A stretch of DNA of 64,000 bases, from positions 87,827 through 151,826 of the forward strand of contig CACVKW010000871.1 in NCBI GenBank assembly GCA_902749685.1, read 5' to 3'. Positions 36,180 to 45,209 of the stretch are shown here, piece by piece; position 1 is the stretch's first letter, and each line of letters begins with the position of its first letter. The stretch is from Olavius sp. associated proteobacterium Delta 1 (GTDB lineage Bacteria > Desulfobacterota > Desulfobacteria > Desulfobacterales > JAFDCJ01). A program made the translations under genes and the position numbers. Under the pieces are notes generated by a model that made no database searches, was not told the origin of the DNA, and saw nothing but the letters and a program-made list of their open reading frames with translations.

Positions 36180-37058
36180 GTGACGTATTCTGATGCTAGA
36201 TCAGGATTGAGTATTGTCGTTCCGGTCTACAATGAAAATGGGGTCGCCAAAGATGTTTTAGATAAGCTCATCTCAGCACTGAATAGTTTAGAAGCCCCAG
36301 TGGAACTAATCGTGGTCGATGATGGTTCTACAGACGGTACTTCTGAAATCCTAGGTTCATTGTCGGAGCAAATAACGCTGATCAGACATGATTGTAACCG
36401 GGGATATGGGGCAGCGTTAAAAACCGGAATACGCCAAGCAAACTATTCAATTATAGCCATTACCGACTTAGATGGTACCTATCCACACGAAAATTTCTCA
36501 AAATTGTTGTCAGGCATGCAATCTAGCGATATGGTTGTTGGCTCAAGAACTGGCTCAAAAGTACACATCCCATTAATCAGGAGACCAGCCAAATGGCTGT
36601 TAAATAAACTCGCCAATTACCTAACACAGATGGAAATTCCAGATCTAAACTCTGGCTTTAGAGCATTTCGTAAAGAGATTGTAGAAAAATATATTCACAT
36701 TCTTCCGAACCGTTTTTCATTCACGACAACCATAAGCTTGGTTTTGATATCAGAAGGCTACAGAATTCAATATATACCGATTAATTACAATAAGCGTGAA
36801 GGCTGTTCAAAGGTCAAGCCAAAAGATGCACTTGGATTTTTGATACTTATTATCCGTACAATTACATACTTCAACCCTTTGCGATTCTTTATGCCATTTT
36901 CAGTAGTTCTCTTTGTCTTGGGCATCTGCAGGCTCAGCTATGATGTTTTCTACCTGTATAATCTGACTGATTCTACAATTCTGTTATTCCTTTTTGCTCT
37001 GCAAGTTTCCCTGATCGGTATTGTCGCAGACCTGATCGTTAAGCGAAACAGGCGATGA
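36180..37058 (+). CDS. Family 2 glycosyltransferase with C-terminal membrane anchor
   Basis: A 292-aa GT-A protein: LSIVVPVYNENG at 10-21, VVDDGSTDGTSE, RGYGAALKTG, DLDGTYPHE, and SGFRAFRKE. Two hydrophobic helices near residues 236-285 anchor it to the membrane. This is the dolichyl-phosphate-mannose-synthase-like layout that makes polyprenyl-phosphate sugars. It begins with GTG preceded by AGGAG, 20 bp after the GT-C gene, its likely user. Confidence 0.85.
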   Translation: MTYSDARSGLSIVVPVYNENGVAKDVLDKLISALNSLEAPVELIVVDDGSTDGTSEILGSLSEQITLIRHDCNRGYGAALKTGIRQANYSIIAITDLDGTYPHENFSKLLSGMQSSDMVVGSRTGSKVHIPLIRRPAKWLLNKLANYLTQMEIPDLNSGFRAFRKEIVEKYIHILPNRFSFTTTISLVLISEGYRIQYIPINYNKREGCSKVKPKDALGFLILIIRTITYFNPLRFFMPFSVVLFVLGICRLSYDVFYLYNLTDSTILLFLFALQVSLIGIVADLIVKRNRR

Positions 37059-37147
37059 CCTTGTGGCGGTTATATTAACGATGTGGTTTTTGCCGTTCAG
37101 CCGCCTATTCCGGTCAAAATTTTAACCATCCAAGAAGGAGCCGGCTA

Positions 37148-37942
37148 TTGTCATCCCATCAATATTCTGAATCTGAAAGCAAGCATGAGACCAGAGATCG
37201 CAGGTTATTCAATCGAATTGCTACCAATTATTTGATGAAAGACATTCTGCCATCGAGCCGTATTGCTAGAAAATGTCGTTTGGAGCAAACGATGAAGGTG
37301 GCAACGATAAATGGTGATATAAGTTTACTGGAAGTCGGCTGCGGAGCAGGGTTTTCGGTGGATTATTTAGGTGGGAAATTCTATGAATATTGCGGTTTAG
37401 ATTATTCTGAAGACTTGATAAAATATGCGAGAGCCTTCCATTCCGGCGAAAGAATTACATTTTATAATATTAACTTGAAAAATTTTAAAACCGAGAGGCG
37501 ATTCGATGTTATATTACTTATCGGTGTGCTCCATCATTTAACTGATTCGTATACAATGCTGCGGTATATGGTTAATCTATTGAAACCAGGCGGATGGATT
37601 GTGGCAAATGAACCTCAAGCAGGGAATCCACTCATTCGATTGGCACGATCTATCAGAAAAAGAATTGACCCACAATATTCACATGAGCAACAAGAATTTA
37701 AAATTGTTCAGCTATGCAATATATTTGAGTGCGCGGGTTTAATAGAAATCAGATTTGTTCCCCAAGGCATACTATCTACTCCTTTTGCTGAGGTTAAAAT
37801 GCCATTTCAAAAATTTACCCAGGCAATCGCAACGTTAGCGTGCCTTTTTGATAAGGTGATTGAGAAAAATTTCAGCTCTAAAATCTCCAAGCTAACTTGG
37901 AATGTTGCTGCCGCAGGTCAAAAACCCTCCTTTCCGCTTTAA
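37148..37942 (+). CDS. Class I SAM-dependent methyltransferase
   Basis: A 264-aa protein with LLEVGCGAGFSVDYLG near 61-76, YCGLDYSEDLIKYAR and VILLIGVLHHLTD, the Methyltransf_11/25-type core. Start is TTG with AAGGAG ten bases upstream. Substrate unknown; it closes the 32-38 kb plus-strand glycan block. The following gap contains a hairpin shared with the convergent inositol gene. Confidence 0.8.
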   Translation: MSSHQYSESESKHETRDRRLFNRIATNYLMKDILPSSRIARKCRLEQTMKVATINGDISLLEVGCGAGFSVDYLGGKFYEYCGLDYSEDLIKYARAFHSGERITFYNINLKNFKTERRFDVILLIGVLHHLTDSYTMLRYMVNLLKPGGWIVANEPQAGNPLIRLARSIRKRIDPQYSHEQQEFKIVQLCNIFECAGLIEIRFVPQGILSTPFAEVKMPFQKFTQAIATLACLFDKVIEKNFSSKISKLTWNVAAAGQKPSFPL

Positions 37943-38062
37943 TGGCTTTTGCGATTGGAAAAGGGCATAATCGTTATAATTGGGTCGTTTGTAATATGAA
38001 GTTTAAACTTTTGCACTCCTGACTGCAATTCCAAGCCACAACGGACAACCAACTGCGGACAT

Positions 38063-38090
38063 CCCAATTGAGTGCTTTTACCCAATTGGG
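38063..38090. terminator. Possible bidirectional terminator hairpin
   Basis: CCCAATTG (38063-38070) and CAATTGGG (38083-38090) form an 8-bp stem with a 12-base loop between the stops of convergent genes. No T-run follows on either strand, so termination is uncertain. Confidence 0.35.
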
Positions 38091-38092
38091 GA

Positions 38093-39406
38093 TTAGTCAT
38101 AATACTCCAGCCCCAGGTGTGTAATCAAATCTTCTCCCATCATATGCCGCAATGTATTTTTCAACTTTTTTAGCTGGATGAATAAATCATGTTCAGGATA
38201 TAAATTCTCGGCCACCATGGGAGATTTAAAATAAAATGAGAGCCATTCCTGGATACCGTGCATACCGGCGCGAGCTGCCAGATCCATGAACAGGGCCAGA
38301 TCAAGTACCAAGGGCGCAGCCAGAATGCTATCACGACACAGAAAATCCACTTTAACCTGCATCGGGTATCCCAGCCAACCGAATATATCGATATTGTCCC
38401 AGCCCTCTTTATTATCGCCTCTAGGAGGGTAATAATTGATTCTGACCTTGTGGTAAAAATCTTTGTATAGCTCCGGGTACAGCTCCGGCTGCAGAATATA
38501 TTCCAACGCCCCAAGTTTGCTGACTTCCTTGGACTTAAACGAGTCCGGGTCATCCAGTACCTCACCGTCCCGGTTGCCAAGGATATTGGTGGAAAACCAG
38601 CCGGATACTCCCAGCAGGCGCGATTTAAAACCCGGAGCCAATATCGTCTTCATCAAGGTCTGGCCGGTCTTAAAATCCTTACCGCTAAGCGGGACATTGT
38701 TTTTTTTGGCCAATTCTGTCATGGCCGGGATATCAACGGTAAGATTCGGCGCCCCGTTGGCGAAAGGAATTTTTTCTGACAACGCGGCATAGGCATAAAT
38801 CATACTGGGCGCAATGGCCGGATCATTATTCTTGAGACCTTTTTCAAAGGCTTCAAGGCTTTCGTGCACAGGACTGGATTCGATGTAGACTTCCGTGCTG
38901 CCGCACCAAATCATGACCGCTCGACTGATATCGTGCTCAGATCTAAAATTTCGAATATCCTGCCGCAGTTGATCGGCAAGATCCATTTTGGTTTTGCCGG
39001 TTTTTATATGCGTCCCGTTGAGTCGCTTAACATAACTCTGATCAAAAACGGCCGGCAGCGGCTTCAAGCTTTTTAATTCAGAGCGAATCATGTCCAACGT
39101 CTTGTTATCAAGGACGCCGGCGTTAATCGCTGCCGCGTACATGTCATCATCAAATATGTCCCATCCGCCAAAGACCATGTCCTCAAGATCGGACAAGGGG
39201 ACAAATTCCTTGATCGTCGGCACACGCTTATCCGTGCGTTTACCGAGTCTTATCGTCCCCATCTGGGTAAGGGAGCCGATGGGCTTACCATAGCCTTTTC
39301 GGACGGCCTGCACACCGGCCATAAAAGTCGTTGCAACAGCACCCATGCCGGGTATCAATACGCCAAGTTTGCCTGATGCGTTCAAAATTTTGACGCCTTT
39401 TTCCAT
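38093..39406 (-). CDS. ino1: Inositol-3-phosphate synthase
   Basis: Converts glucose 6-phosphate to 1L-myo-inositol 1-phosphate with NAD. The 437-aa protein has the Rossmann start VLIPGMGAVATTFMAG near 16-31, MIWCGSTEVY, GKDFKTGQT (Lys in the active site), KVDFLCRDSILAAPLVLDL and MDLA, all typical of the family. A GGAGAGGG site precedes the start. It is transcribed opposite to the flanking glycan genes and is GC-richer than the block at 32-38 kb. Inositol may go to phospholipids, a compatible solute or glycans; the neighbours do not decide. Confidence 0.93.
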   Translation of the reverse strand: MEKGVKILNASGKLGVLIPGMGAVATTFMAGVQAVRKGYGKPIGSLTQMGTIRLGKRTDKRVPTIKEFVPLSDLEDMVFGGWDIFDDDMYAAAINAGVLDNKTLDMIRSELKSLKPLPAVFDQSYVKRLNGTHIKTGKTKMDLADQLRQDIRNFRSEHDISRAVMIWCGSTEVYIESSPVHESLEAFEKGLKNNDPAIAPSMIYAYAALSEKIPFANGAPNLTVDIPAMTELAKKNNVPLSGKDFKTGQTLMKTILAPGFKSRLLGVSGWFSTNILGNRDGEVLDDPDSFKSKEVSKLGALEYILQPELYPELYKDFYHKVRINYYPPRGDNKEGWDNIDIFGWLGYPMQVKVDFLCRDSILAAPLVLDLALFMDLAARAGMHGIQEWLSFYFKSPMVAENLYPEHDLFIQLKKLKNTLRHMMGEDLITHLGLEYYD

Positions 39407-39790
39407 ATTGACCCTCTCCTCAAAAAAAAATTATTTAATCAACATGTTATCAGTCAATCATTCCTTCCAACAGACTCTAAGCATCCGTAAAAGGACAATC
39501 TATTGACAGCGGTAAAACAGAACTTCCGAAGTGCAAGTCCTTCAACTTAAATCGTTCAGTTTTTTAGGCTGCACACTAGATAGTACATCTATCCATAGAG
39601 ATGCAACCTGAGACGTATAAATGATTATTTAGCTGAGGAGGAGCAAGATTTTAAATATATTAAATCATAGCCGATTTGCAACTCTTATCTTCCGTTTAAG
39701 GTTGATTAGGCGATACAATTAATCAAATGGCCGGTCTGCTAACCGGAAGTCTGCAAATAATCATGGTCCATTTTTTGCATGTAGAATTAG
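39407..39790. other. Intergenic region upstream of the nonulosonate operon
   Basis: About 380 bp between the divergent inositol synthase gene and the operon promoter. A GAGGAGGAGCAAG purine run at 39636-39648 resembles a ribosome site, but no ATG follows; only a short AT-rich frame does. No other signal is recognised. Confidence 0.3.
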
Positions 39791-39819
39791 TTGACATAGA
39801 AAAAAATTGCAGGTATAAT
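39791..39819 (+). promoter_or_regulatory. Perfect-consensus sigma-70 promoter of the pse operon
   Basis: TTGACA (39791-39796) and TATAAT (39814-39819) are both perfect and spaced by 17 bp. Transcription would start near 39826, giving a leader of about 25 bases before the TTG start of the regulator gene at 39852. Confidence 0.85.
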
Positions 39820-39851
39820 GTACAGAAATTCTACTCAATAAAGATCTTATT

Positions 39852-40445
39852 TTGAATAATTTATTATCAGGACTGATAACGTCAAAAACTCGGGTTAAGC
39901 TACTGATGCGTTTCTTTTTTAATCCGGAAACGCGGTCATATTTAAGGGAGCTGGCCAATGAGTTCAATGTATCGACCAATGCCGTTCGGGAAGAACTCAA
40001 TCAGCTGAAGAAAACCGACCTGCTTAAATCCGAAAAAAACGGTCGGCAAGTGTTCTACAAAGCCAACACCAGTCATGCTCTCTTTCCAGAGCTTAAATCC
40101 ATGGTCAGCAAGGTAATGGGAATCGACCAGGTCATCGACAGTATTATGCAGCGCCTGGGCAATCTCGAAAGCGCCTATTTAATTGATGACTATGCCGAGG
40201 GCAAAGACACAGGTATCATCGATATCATCTTGGTTGGAAATATCGATCAGTATCACCTTAATGATTTGAGCAGAAAAACTGAACGATATATAAACCGCAA
40301 AATACGTTCTTTAGTACTAAGTAATGAGGAATACGAATCGTTTTTGCCCGACCTTGAGCGAAGACCACGCGTTTTGATTTGGGAAGCGAACAAAAGAAAA
40401 ATGAGTTTGATCAAACATGGCAGGGAAGATAAGAATGTTAAATGA
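39852..40445 (+). CDS. Winged-helix regulator with degenerate nucleotidyltransferase-like domain
   Basis: A 197-aa protein. Residues 10-75 form an ArsR-like winged helix (SYLRELANEFNVSTNAVREE, LKKTDLLKSEKNGRQVFYKAN). The C-terminal half (DDYAEGKDTGIIDIILVGNI ... ERYINRKIRS) resembles the MNT-type nucleotidyltransferase fold but lacks an obvious GS active motif. TTG start. Similar regulators often head polysaccharide gene clusters, so it is probably the local regulator of the operon it begins. Its 3' end overlaps pseB by 11 bp. Confidence 0.7.
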   Translation: MNNLLSGLITSKTRVKLLMRFFFNPETRSYLRELANEFNVSTNAVREELNQLKKTDLLKSEKNGRQVFYKANTSHALFPELKSMVSKVMGIDQVIDSIMQRLGNLESAYLIDDYAEGKDTGIIDIILVGNIDQYHLNDLSRKTERYINRKIRSLVLSNEEYESFLPDLERRPRVLIWEANKRKMSLIKHGREDKNVK

Positions 40446-41406
40446 TAAAAGTATACTCATCACCGGCGGCACAGGATCTTTAGGAAAAAAGATTACCGAG
40501 ATTGTTTTGAATAAATACAAGCCCAGGAAGCTTATTATTTTCAGCCGTGATGAGCTCAAACAATTTGAGATGTCCCAGGTATACTCGACAGAAAAATATT
40601 CTTGTGTTCGATATTTTATCGGTGATGTCCGTGATAAGGAAAGACTATACCGGGCGCTTCAAGGTATTGACTACATCATTCATGCCGCGGCACTCAAACA
40701 GGTTCCGGCCGCCGAATATAATCCTTTTGAAGCCGTTAAAACCAATGTTTTAGGCGCACAAAATGTGATTGATGCTGCCATTGATCAAAAAATCGAGCGC
40801 GTCATCGCGCTGAGCACGGACAAGGCGGCCAACCCTATCAATCTTTACGGTGCGACAAAATTGTGTTCTGATAAACTCTTTGTCGCCGGAAATTCCTATG
40901 TCGGTCGTTATGAAACCCGCTTTTCAGTCGTGCGTTACGGTAATGTTGTCGGTAGTCGCGGCAGTGTGATTCCGTTTTTCAAAAAATGTGTTCAAAACGG
41001 GGTTCTGCCAATTACTGATCCACGTATGACCCGGTTTTGGATTACTTTGGAGCAAGGCGCAAATTTTGTGCTCAAATGTCTGCAGCAGATGGTCGGGGGT
41101 GAAATTTTTGTGCCCAAAATACCAAGTATGAACATCATGGATCTTGTCAAAATTATCGGTCCGAAATGCAAGACAGAAATCGTGGGTATACGCCCCGGGG
41201 AAAAACTCCACGAAGTAATGATACCGCGGGATGAGGCCCAAAATACATTGGAATATGAAAATTTCTATCTGATTAAACCGGCTTTTAAATTTTTCAAAAG
41301 ACGGTTTTGTGAGGATGGTGGCAAGAAAGTGGCGGAAGACTTTGAATATAATTCCGGTACCAATACCTGGTGGCTGACCGTTGATGATATGAAAACGATG
41401 GTTTAA
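40435..41406 (+). CDS. pseB: UDP-N-acetylglucosamine 4,6-dehydratase (inverting)
   Basis: First step of CMP-pseudaminate synthesis: UDP-GlcNAc to UDP-4-keto-6-deoxy-AltNAc. The 323-aa SDR enzyme has GGTGSLGK at 11-18 and the catalytic set Asp129-Lys130 and Tyr138-xxx-Lys142 (STDKAANPINLYGATK), with the same 9-residue D/K-to-Y spacing as H. pylori FlaA1. RFWITLEQG, IPSMNIMDL and RPGEKLHEVMI are also family features. An ATG at 40417 is possible, but GGGAAG before ATG 40435 suits the shorter form. Overlaps the regulator gene. Confidence 0.94.
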   Translation: MLNDKSILITGGTGSLGKKITEIVLNKYKPRKLIIFSRDELKQFEMSQVYSTEKYSCVRYFIGDVRDKERLYRALQGIDYIIHAAALKQVPAAEYNPFEAVKTNVLGAQNVIDAAIDQKIERVIALSTDKAANPINLYGATKLCSDKLFVAGNSYVGRYETRFSVVRYGNVVGSRGSVIPFFKKCVQNGVLPITDPRMTRFWITLEQGANFVLKCLQQMVGGEIFVPKIPSMNIMDLVKIIGPKCKTEIVGIRPGEKLHEVMIPRDEAQNTLEYENFYLIKPAFKFFKRRFCEDGGKKVAEDFEYNSGTNTWWLTVDDMKTMV

Positions 41407-41410
41407 TGCA

Positions 41411-42544
41411 ATGATACCATACGGCAAACAATTCGTTCAAGAAGACGACATTCAGGCAGTAATTGAGGTCTTGCGATCCGATTGGTTGACGACCGGTCCA
41501 AAAGTCACCGAGTTTGAAAAACTCGTCGCAGAATATGTAGAAGCGAAACATGCGGTCGCGGTCTCCAGTGGAACGGCTGCGTTGCATTGTGCCATGTATG
41601 CCGCTGGTGTAAGCCCTGGTGATGAGGTCATCGCACCTCCGATTACCTTTGCGGCAACAACCAACGCCGTGATTTACCAGGGCGGCACCCCTGTATTTGT
41701 TGATGTCGATCCGAATACCCTTCTGCTGGATCCTGTAAAGGTTGAAGAAAAAATTTCCTGCAAAACCAAAGCCATTATTGCTGTCGATTATACCGGACAC
41801 CCCTGCAACTATGATGCGTTGAAAAGGATTGCCGATCGGCACGGTATTTTCCTCATCGCCGATGCTTGCCATTCTTTAGGGGCTAAATTTAAGGGTAAAA
41901 AAGCCGGAACTCTTGCCGACATGACCGTATTCAGTTTCCATCCCGTCAAACACATCACCACGGGTGAAGGGGGGATGATTGTCACCAGCAACCTGGCGCT
42001 GGCGAAACGTATTCAGCAGTTTCGCAACCACGGTATCGATTCAGATTATCGCCAACGCGAACGGGAAGGATCCTGGTATTATCATATGGTAGATTTGGGT
42101 TACAACTACCGTATTTCAGATATACAGTGCGCCCTCGGCATCACCCAGCTTAAAAAGCTACCGGCCTTTTTGAAGCGCAGGAGAGAAATTGCTGGGTACT
42201 ATGACAAATGTTTGCTAGGTATGAAGTCAATCAGGCCACTCAGCGTAAGCAATGACGTAACCCATGCTTATCACCTGTACGTGGTGCGAATCGATTTCAA
42301 ATCTCTGGGTAAGCAGCGCACTACGCTATTTCAACAACTGCGCGAAAAAGAAATTGGTGTCAATGTTCATTACATTCCCGTGCATTTGCATCCCTACTAC
42401 AGGAGAAAACTTGGCACCGGCCGAGGACTTTGTCCGATCGCAGAAACAGCTTATGAGGAAATTATTTCATTGCCTATCTTTCCGGCGCTCGATGAAAACA
42501 AGATGAATCAATGCATCGATGCTCTGATTTTGTCATGCGCTTGA
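41411..42544 (+). CDS. pseC: UDP-4-amino-4,6-dideoxy-AltNAc transaminase
   Basis: PLP-dependent DegT/DnrJ/EryC1 aminotransferase (377 aa) expected to aminate C4 of the PseB product. IPYGKQFVQEDDIQAV at the N-terminus, SSGTAALHCA at 52-61 for phosphate binding, DACHSLGA and the Schiff-base Lys180 in SFHPVKHITTGEGG are present. NVHYIPVHLHPYYR near 320 is typical of PseC. It starts 4 bp after pseB. Confidence 0.94.
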   Translation: MIPYGKQFVQEDDIQAVIEVLRSDWLTTGPKVTEFEKLVAEYVEAKHAVAVSSGTAALHCAMYAAGVSPGDEVIAPPITFAATTNAVIYQGGTPVFVDVDPNTLLLDPVKVEEKISCKTKAIIAVDYTGHPCNYDALKRIADRHGIFLIADACHSLGAKFKGKKAGTLADMTVFSFHPVKHITTGEGGMIVTSNLALAKRIQQFRNHGIDSDYRQREREGSWYYHMVDLGYNYRISDIQCALGITQLKKLPAFLKRRREIAGYYDKCLLGMKSIRPLSVSNDVTHAYHLYVVRIDFKSLGKQRTTLFQQLREKEIGVNVHYIPVHLHPYYRRKLGTGRGLCPIAETAYEEIISLPIFPALDENKMNQCIDALILSCA

Positions 42545-42597
42545 AAGGGTGAAATATTAGAGATGAGGCGGTTTTTTGCAAATAGGAAATAGCTATT

Positions 42598-43308
42598 ATG
42601 CCCGATAAAATAGTTGCCATCATACCCGCTCGCGGTGAGAGCAAAAGAATACCGAAAAAGAATATCAAATCCTTTGCAGGTCAACCGATCATCGCCTATT
42701 CCATCAAGGCCGCTTTAGCAACCGGTCTATTTGATCGGATTATTGTATCCACGGATTCACAGGAAATTGCGCAAGTTGCCAGAAATTGGGGCGCAGAAGT
42801 ACCATTTGTAAGACCGGCCGAACTTGCAGACGACTACACCGGCACAGCCAAAGTGATTCTCCACGCTCTGAATTGGCTAGGCAAGCATTATGAGAACGTC
42901 GGCACACTTTGTTGCATTTATCCAACCGCACCCTTCATTCAGCCTGAAGCCATTCAGAAAGGTTATGAACTTCTTAAAGTTCGCGGCTTAACCTCAGTAT
43001 ATTCCGTGACGACCTTTCCCGCCCCCATTTTTCGAGCTCTAAAAATAAACGAAACCGGCAGACTGGAGATGATATGGCCCGAAAATTTAGATACGCGTTC
43101 ACAGGACCTGCCTGAAGCCTATCATGACGCCGGGCAGTTCTATTGGGCAGATGCAAAAATATATCGCAAAATAAAACGATTTCATTCAGATAACGCAATG
43201 CCGGTCGTGATTCCACGTTATCTTGTGCATGACATTGATACTCCGGAGGATTGGGAAACGGCCGAAAAACATTATTTTACAATCCACGGGGCAAGAATAA
43301 GCGTTTGA
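42598..43308 (+). CDS. pseF: CMP-pseudaminic acid cytidylyltransferase
   Basis: Activates the nonulosonate with CTP. The 236-aa protein has the CMP-NeuA signature IIPARGESKRIPKKNIK at 8-24, STDSQEIAQVA, YPTAPFIQPE and YHDAGQFYW, the last typical of PseF. AGGAAA precedes the ATG. Reported order of catalysis is B-C-(H)-G-I-F, but here pseF follows pseC directly. Confidence 0.93.
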   Translation: MPDKIVAIIPARGESKRIPKKNIKSFAGQPIIAYSIKAALATGLFDRIIVSTDSQEIAQVARNWGAEVPFVRPAELADDYTGTAKVILHALNWLGKHYENVGTLCCIYPTAPFIQPEAIQKGYELLKVRGLTSVYSVTTFPAPIFRALKINETGRLEMIWPENLDTRSQDLPEAYHDAGQFYWADAKIYRKIKRFHSDNAMPVVIPRYLVHDIDTPEDWETAEKHYFTIHGARISV

Positions 43309-43378
43309 ATCCCGTGTTTTGTTCAAACAGCGTTGCTAATAAAAAAATTACGGCAAATAATTTATTGCGTGTCGATCG

Positions 43379-44413
43379 ATGGGAAGATTTTTATTTAGAT
43401 GTGATATTTCACCTCAAATTGGCGCTGGGCATCTTCGCCGGTGCATGGCGTTAGCAAGGGAATTCAAAGCACTCGGTGCCTCGGTGATATTCGTCCTGAG
43501 AACCCGGCGCACCATTGAGGCCAAGGAGCTCGAATCCATCTGTGATGGATTAACACTGCTGGATTGGTCCCTGACGCCTGAAGAGGATGCCCAAGAAGTT
43601 GTGCGGCTTTGTCGACAAAATCAAATCGATGCCGCTGTTGTCGACCACTATCATGCTAATGCGGAATATCAACAACCCCTTTATAATTCAGGCGTGCGCT
43701 GGTTACAATTCGACGGGTGCATCCAAAAACAACTCTGGGCGGATTGGGTAATTAACCCCAGCCTGGCGTCCAAGGAATGTGATTATTCGTCAGCTAGGCA
43801 AAGAAAAGAGACACGATTTTTGCTTGGTCCGAAATACGCCTTTCTCAGAGGAGAATTTGCGCAATGGCAGCCAAAAGCAAATTTTCGAAAAGAGGTCAAA
43901 AAAGTTCTTCTCACATTCGGTGGCGGGGATGATAAAGGCGCCACGGTATTTTCATTGGATGCAATTAAGTCTTTGGATCCCAGCATCGAACGCGTCATAT
44001 TGGCAAGCTCTGCGAATGCCTCAATTCCGGATATCCAAAAATGGATGGCGAAAAATCCAACGATTTATGCGACACTGCTTATCGACGACACCGAAATCGC
44101 CCGCAACATGGCCGAGGCAGATCTCGCGATTACCGCCGGCGGCATGACAACCTTTGAGACGGCCGCCATGGGTCTGCCGACGCTGATGATTCAAATTGCT
44201 GAAAATCAGCGGCGAAATGCCAGGGGATGGCACAAGGAAGGTATCGCTGTGGATCTCGGCCCGATAAATGCGCTTGAACCTGTCTTTTTGCAGCGTCAGG
44301 TAAAAAAAATGATGCAGGATGAAAAGCGCCGGGAGAAAGTGTCATACTCCGCAAAGGCGTTAGTCGATTGTTTGGGAGCCCGACGAGTGGCTCAAGACCT
44401 ATTGGCGTCATAA
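43379..44413 (+). CDS. pseG: UDP-2,4-diacetamido-2,4,6-trideoxy-altropyranose hydrolase
   Basis: GT-B-like hydrolase that releases UDP from the N-acylated sugar (344 aa). The hallmark GAGHLRRC at 15-22 contains the catalytic His18; TFGGGDDKGAT near 180 and AITAGGMTTFETAAMGLP near 247 bind UDP. Its presence implies that the PseC product is N-acylated first, although no PseH GNAT gene is seen. The 70-bp gap after pseF has no feature. Confidence 0.93.
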   Translation: MGRFLFRCDISPQIGAGHLRRCMALAREFKALGASVIFVLRTRRTIEAKELESICDGLTLLDWSLTPEEDAQEVVRLCRQNQIDAAVVDHYHANAEYQQPLYNSGVRWLQFDGCIQKQLWADWVINPSLASKECDYSSARQRKETRFLLGPKYAFLRGEFAQWQPKANFRKEVKKVLLTFGGGDDKGATVFSLDAIKSLDPSIERVILASSANASIPDIQKWMAKNPTIYATLLIDDTEIARNMAEADLAITAGGMTTFETAAMGLPTLMIQIAENQRRNARGWHKEGIAVDLGPINALEPVFLQRQVKKMMQDEKRREKVSYSAKALVDCLGARRVAQDLLAS

Positions 44414-44483
44414 ATAAATCAAAAACGGTATGACATCTTCAACTTTTGGTCAAAATGGATATTGAACCCTGCATGTGTTTCCG

Positions 44484-45188
44484 ATGAAAGATCATGAAAT
44501 GGACATTAATATCCCATTTTATTATTTGGGATCAAGAGATTACGTAAATGGTTTAACTATTTTCGAAGAATCACTACAGGCGTTTCTAAGCGTAGATGGC
44601 CGTGCATCACGGTCTATAAGAAGAATTAGCCGATTCAATGTCCATAAATTTATCAGAAACAGCTGCCGTCTAAAAATTATCAAAAATGATAGCGTTGTTG
44701 CACAAGTGCGTGAGGCTGCCGCCCGAATAGAAGTCGTCATGGATGACGATACAAACTGGAAGCTTCTGCTTTTTGAGCGCAAAAACGACCCGGTGGTTGA
44801 AAGAGTGGCCGATTATGATCGCAGTATCTATATAGAAAGTGAATGCCACACATCAGCGCAGGAAACAACCGTCATGCTTGATAATATTAGGGATTTTTTC
44901 TCTCTGGTGCGTGGAATCGTTGAAGCCAATTACCGATATTGCGTAAATGTCGCAGCTCGGGCAAACGTTCACCAGGGAGTTTCCTGGGCTTATCTAACAA
45001 ACTTCAGACGACCCAAGGATTTAGACGTCTCGTCTCATCCGGATATCACGTTTAGAGAAAAATCGACCGTTCGTGCCTACGACAAAGTTTTTATCATAAG
45101 AAACTTTTCGATAAATAAGCTGAGCGAAAATGATGAATCTGAAATCTGCTTTTTTTACAGCGACCCGGGTAACAACAAGAATCCGTAA
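44484..45188 (+). CDS. Unrecognised protein of the pse-lux operon
   Basis: A cytoplasmic protein of about 234 aa with no transmembrane segments. No family is recognised with confidence. The segment RDYVNGLTIFEESLQAF near residues 20-36 vaguely resembles the central helix of hot-dog enzymes, and the second half (HTSAQETTVMLDNIRDF...) is of similar size, so a double hot-dog acyl-thioester enzyme is one guess. Start is uncertain: GTG 44475, ATG 44484 or ATG 44499. It lies between pseG and a methyltransferase, before ACP/LuxE/LuxC, so a role with the acyl module is plausible but unproven. Confidence 0.6.
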   Translation: MKDHEMDINIPFYYLGSRDYVNGLTIFEESLQAFLSVDGRASRSIRRISRFNVHKFIRNSCRLKIIKNDSVVAQVREAAARIEVVMDDDTNWKLLLFERKNDPVVERVADYDRSIYIESECHTSAQETTVMLDNIRDFFSLVRGIVEANYRYCVNVAARANVHQGVSWAYLTNFRRPKDLDVSSHPDITFREKSTVRAYDKVFIIRNFSINKLSENDESEICFFYSDPGNNKNP

Positions 45189-45209
45189 AATTCGATGAGG
45201 AGGACCAAG

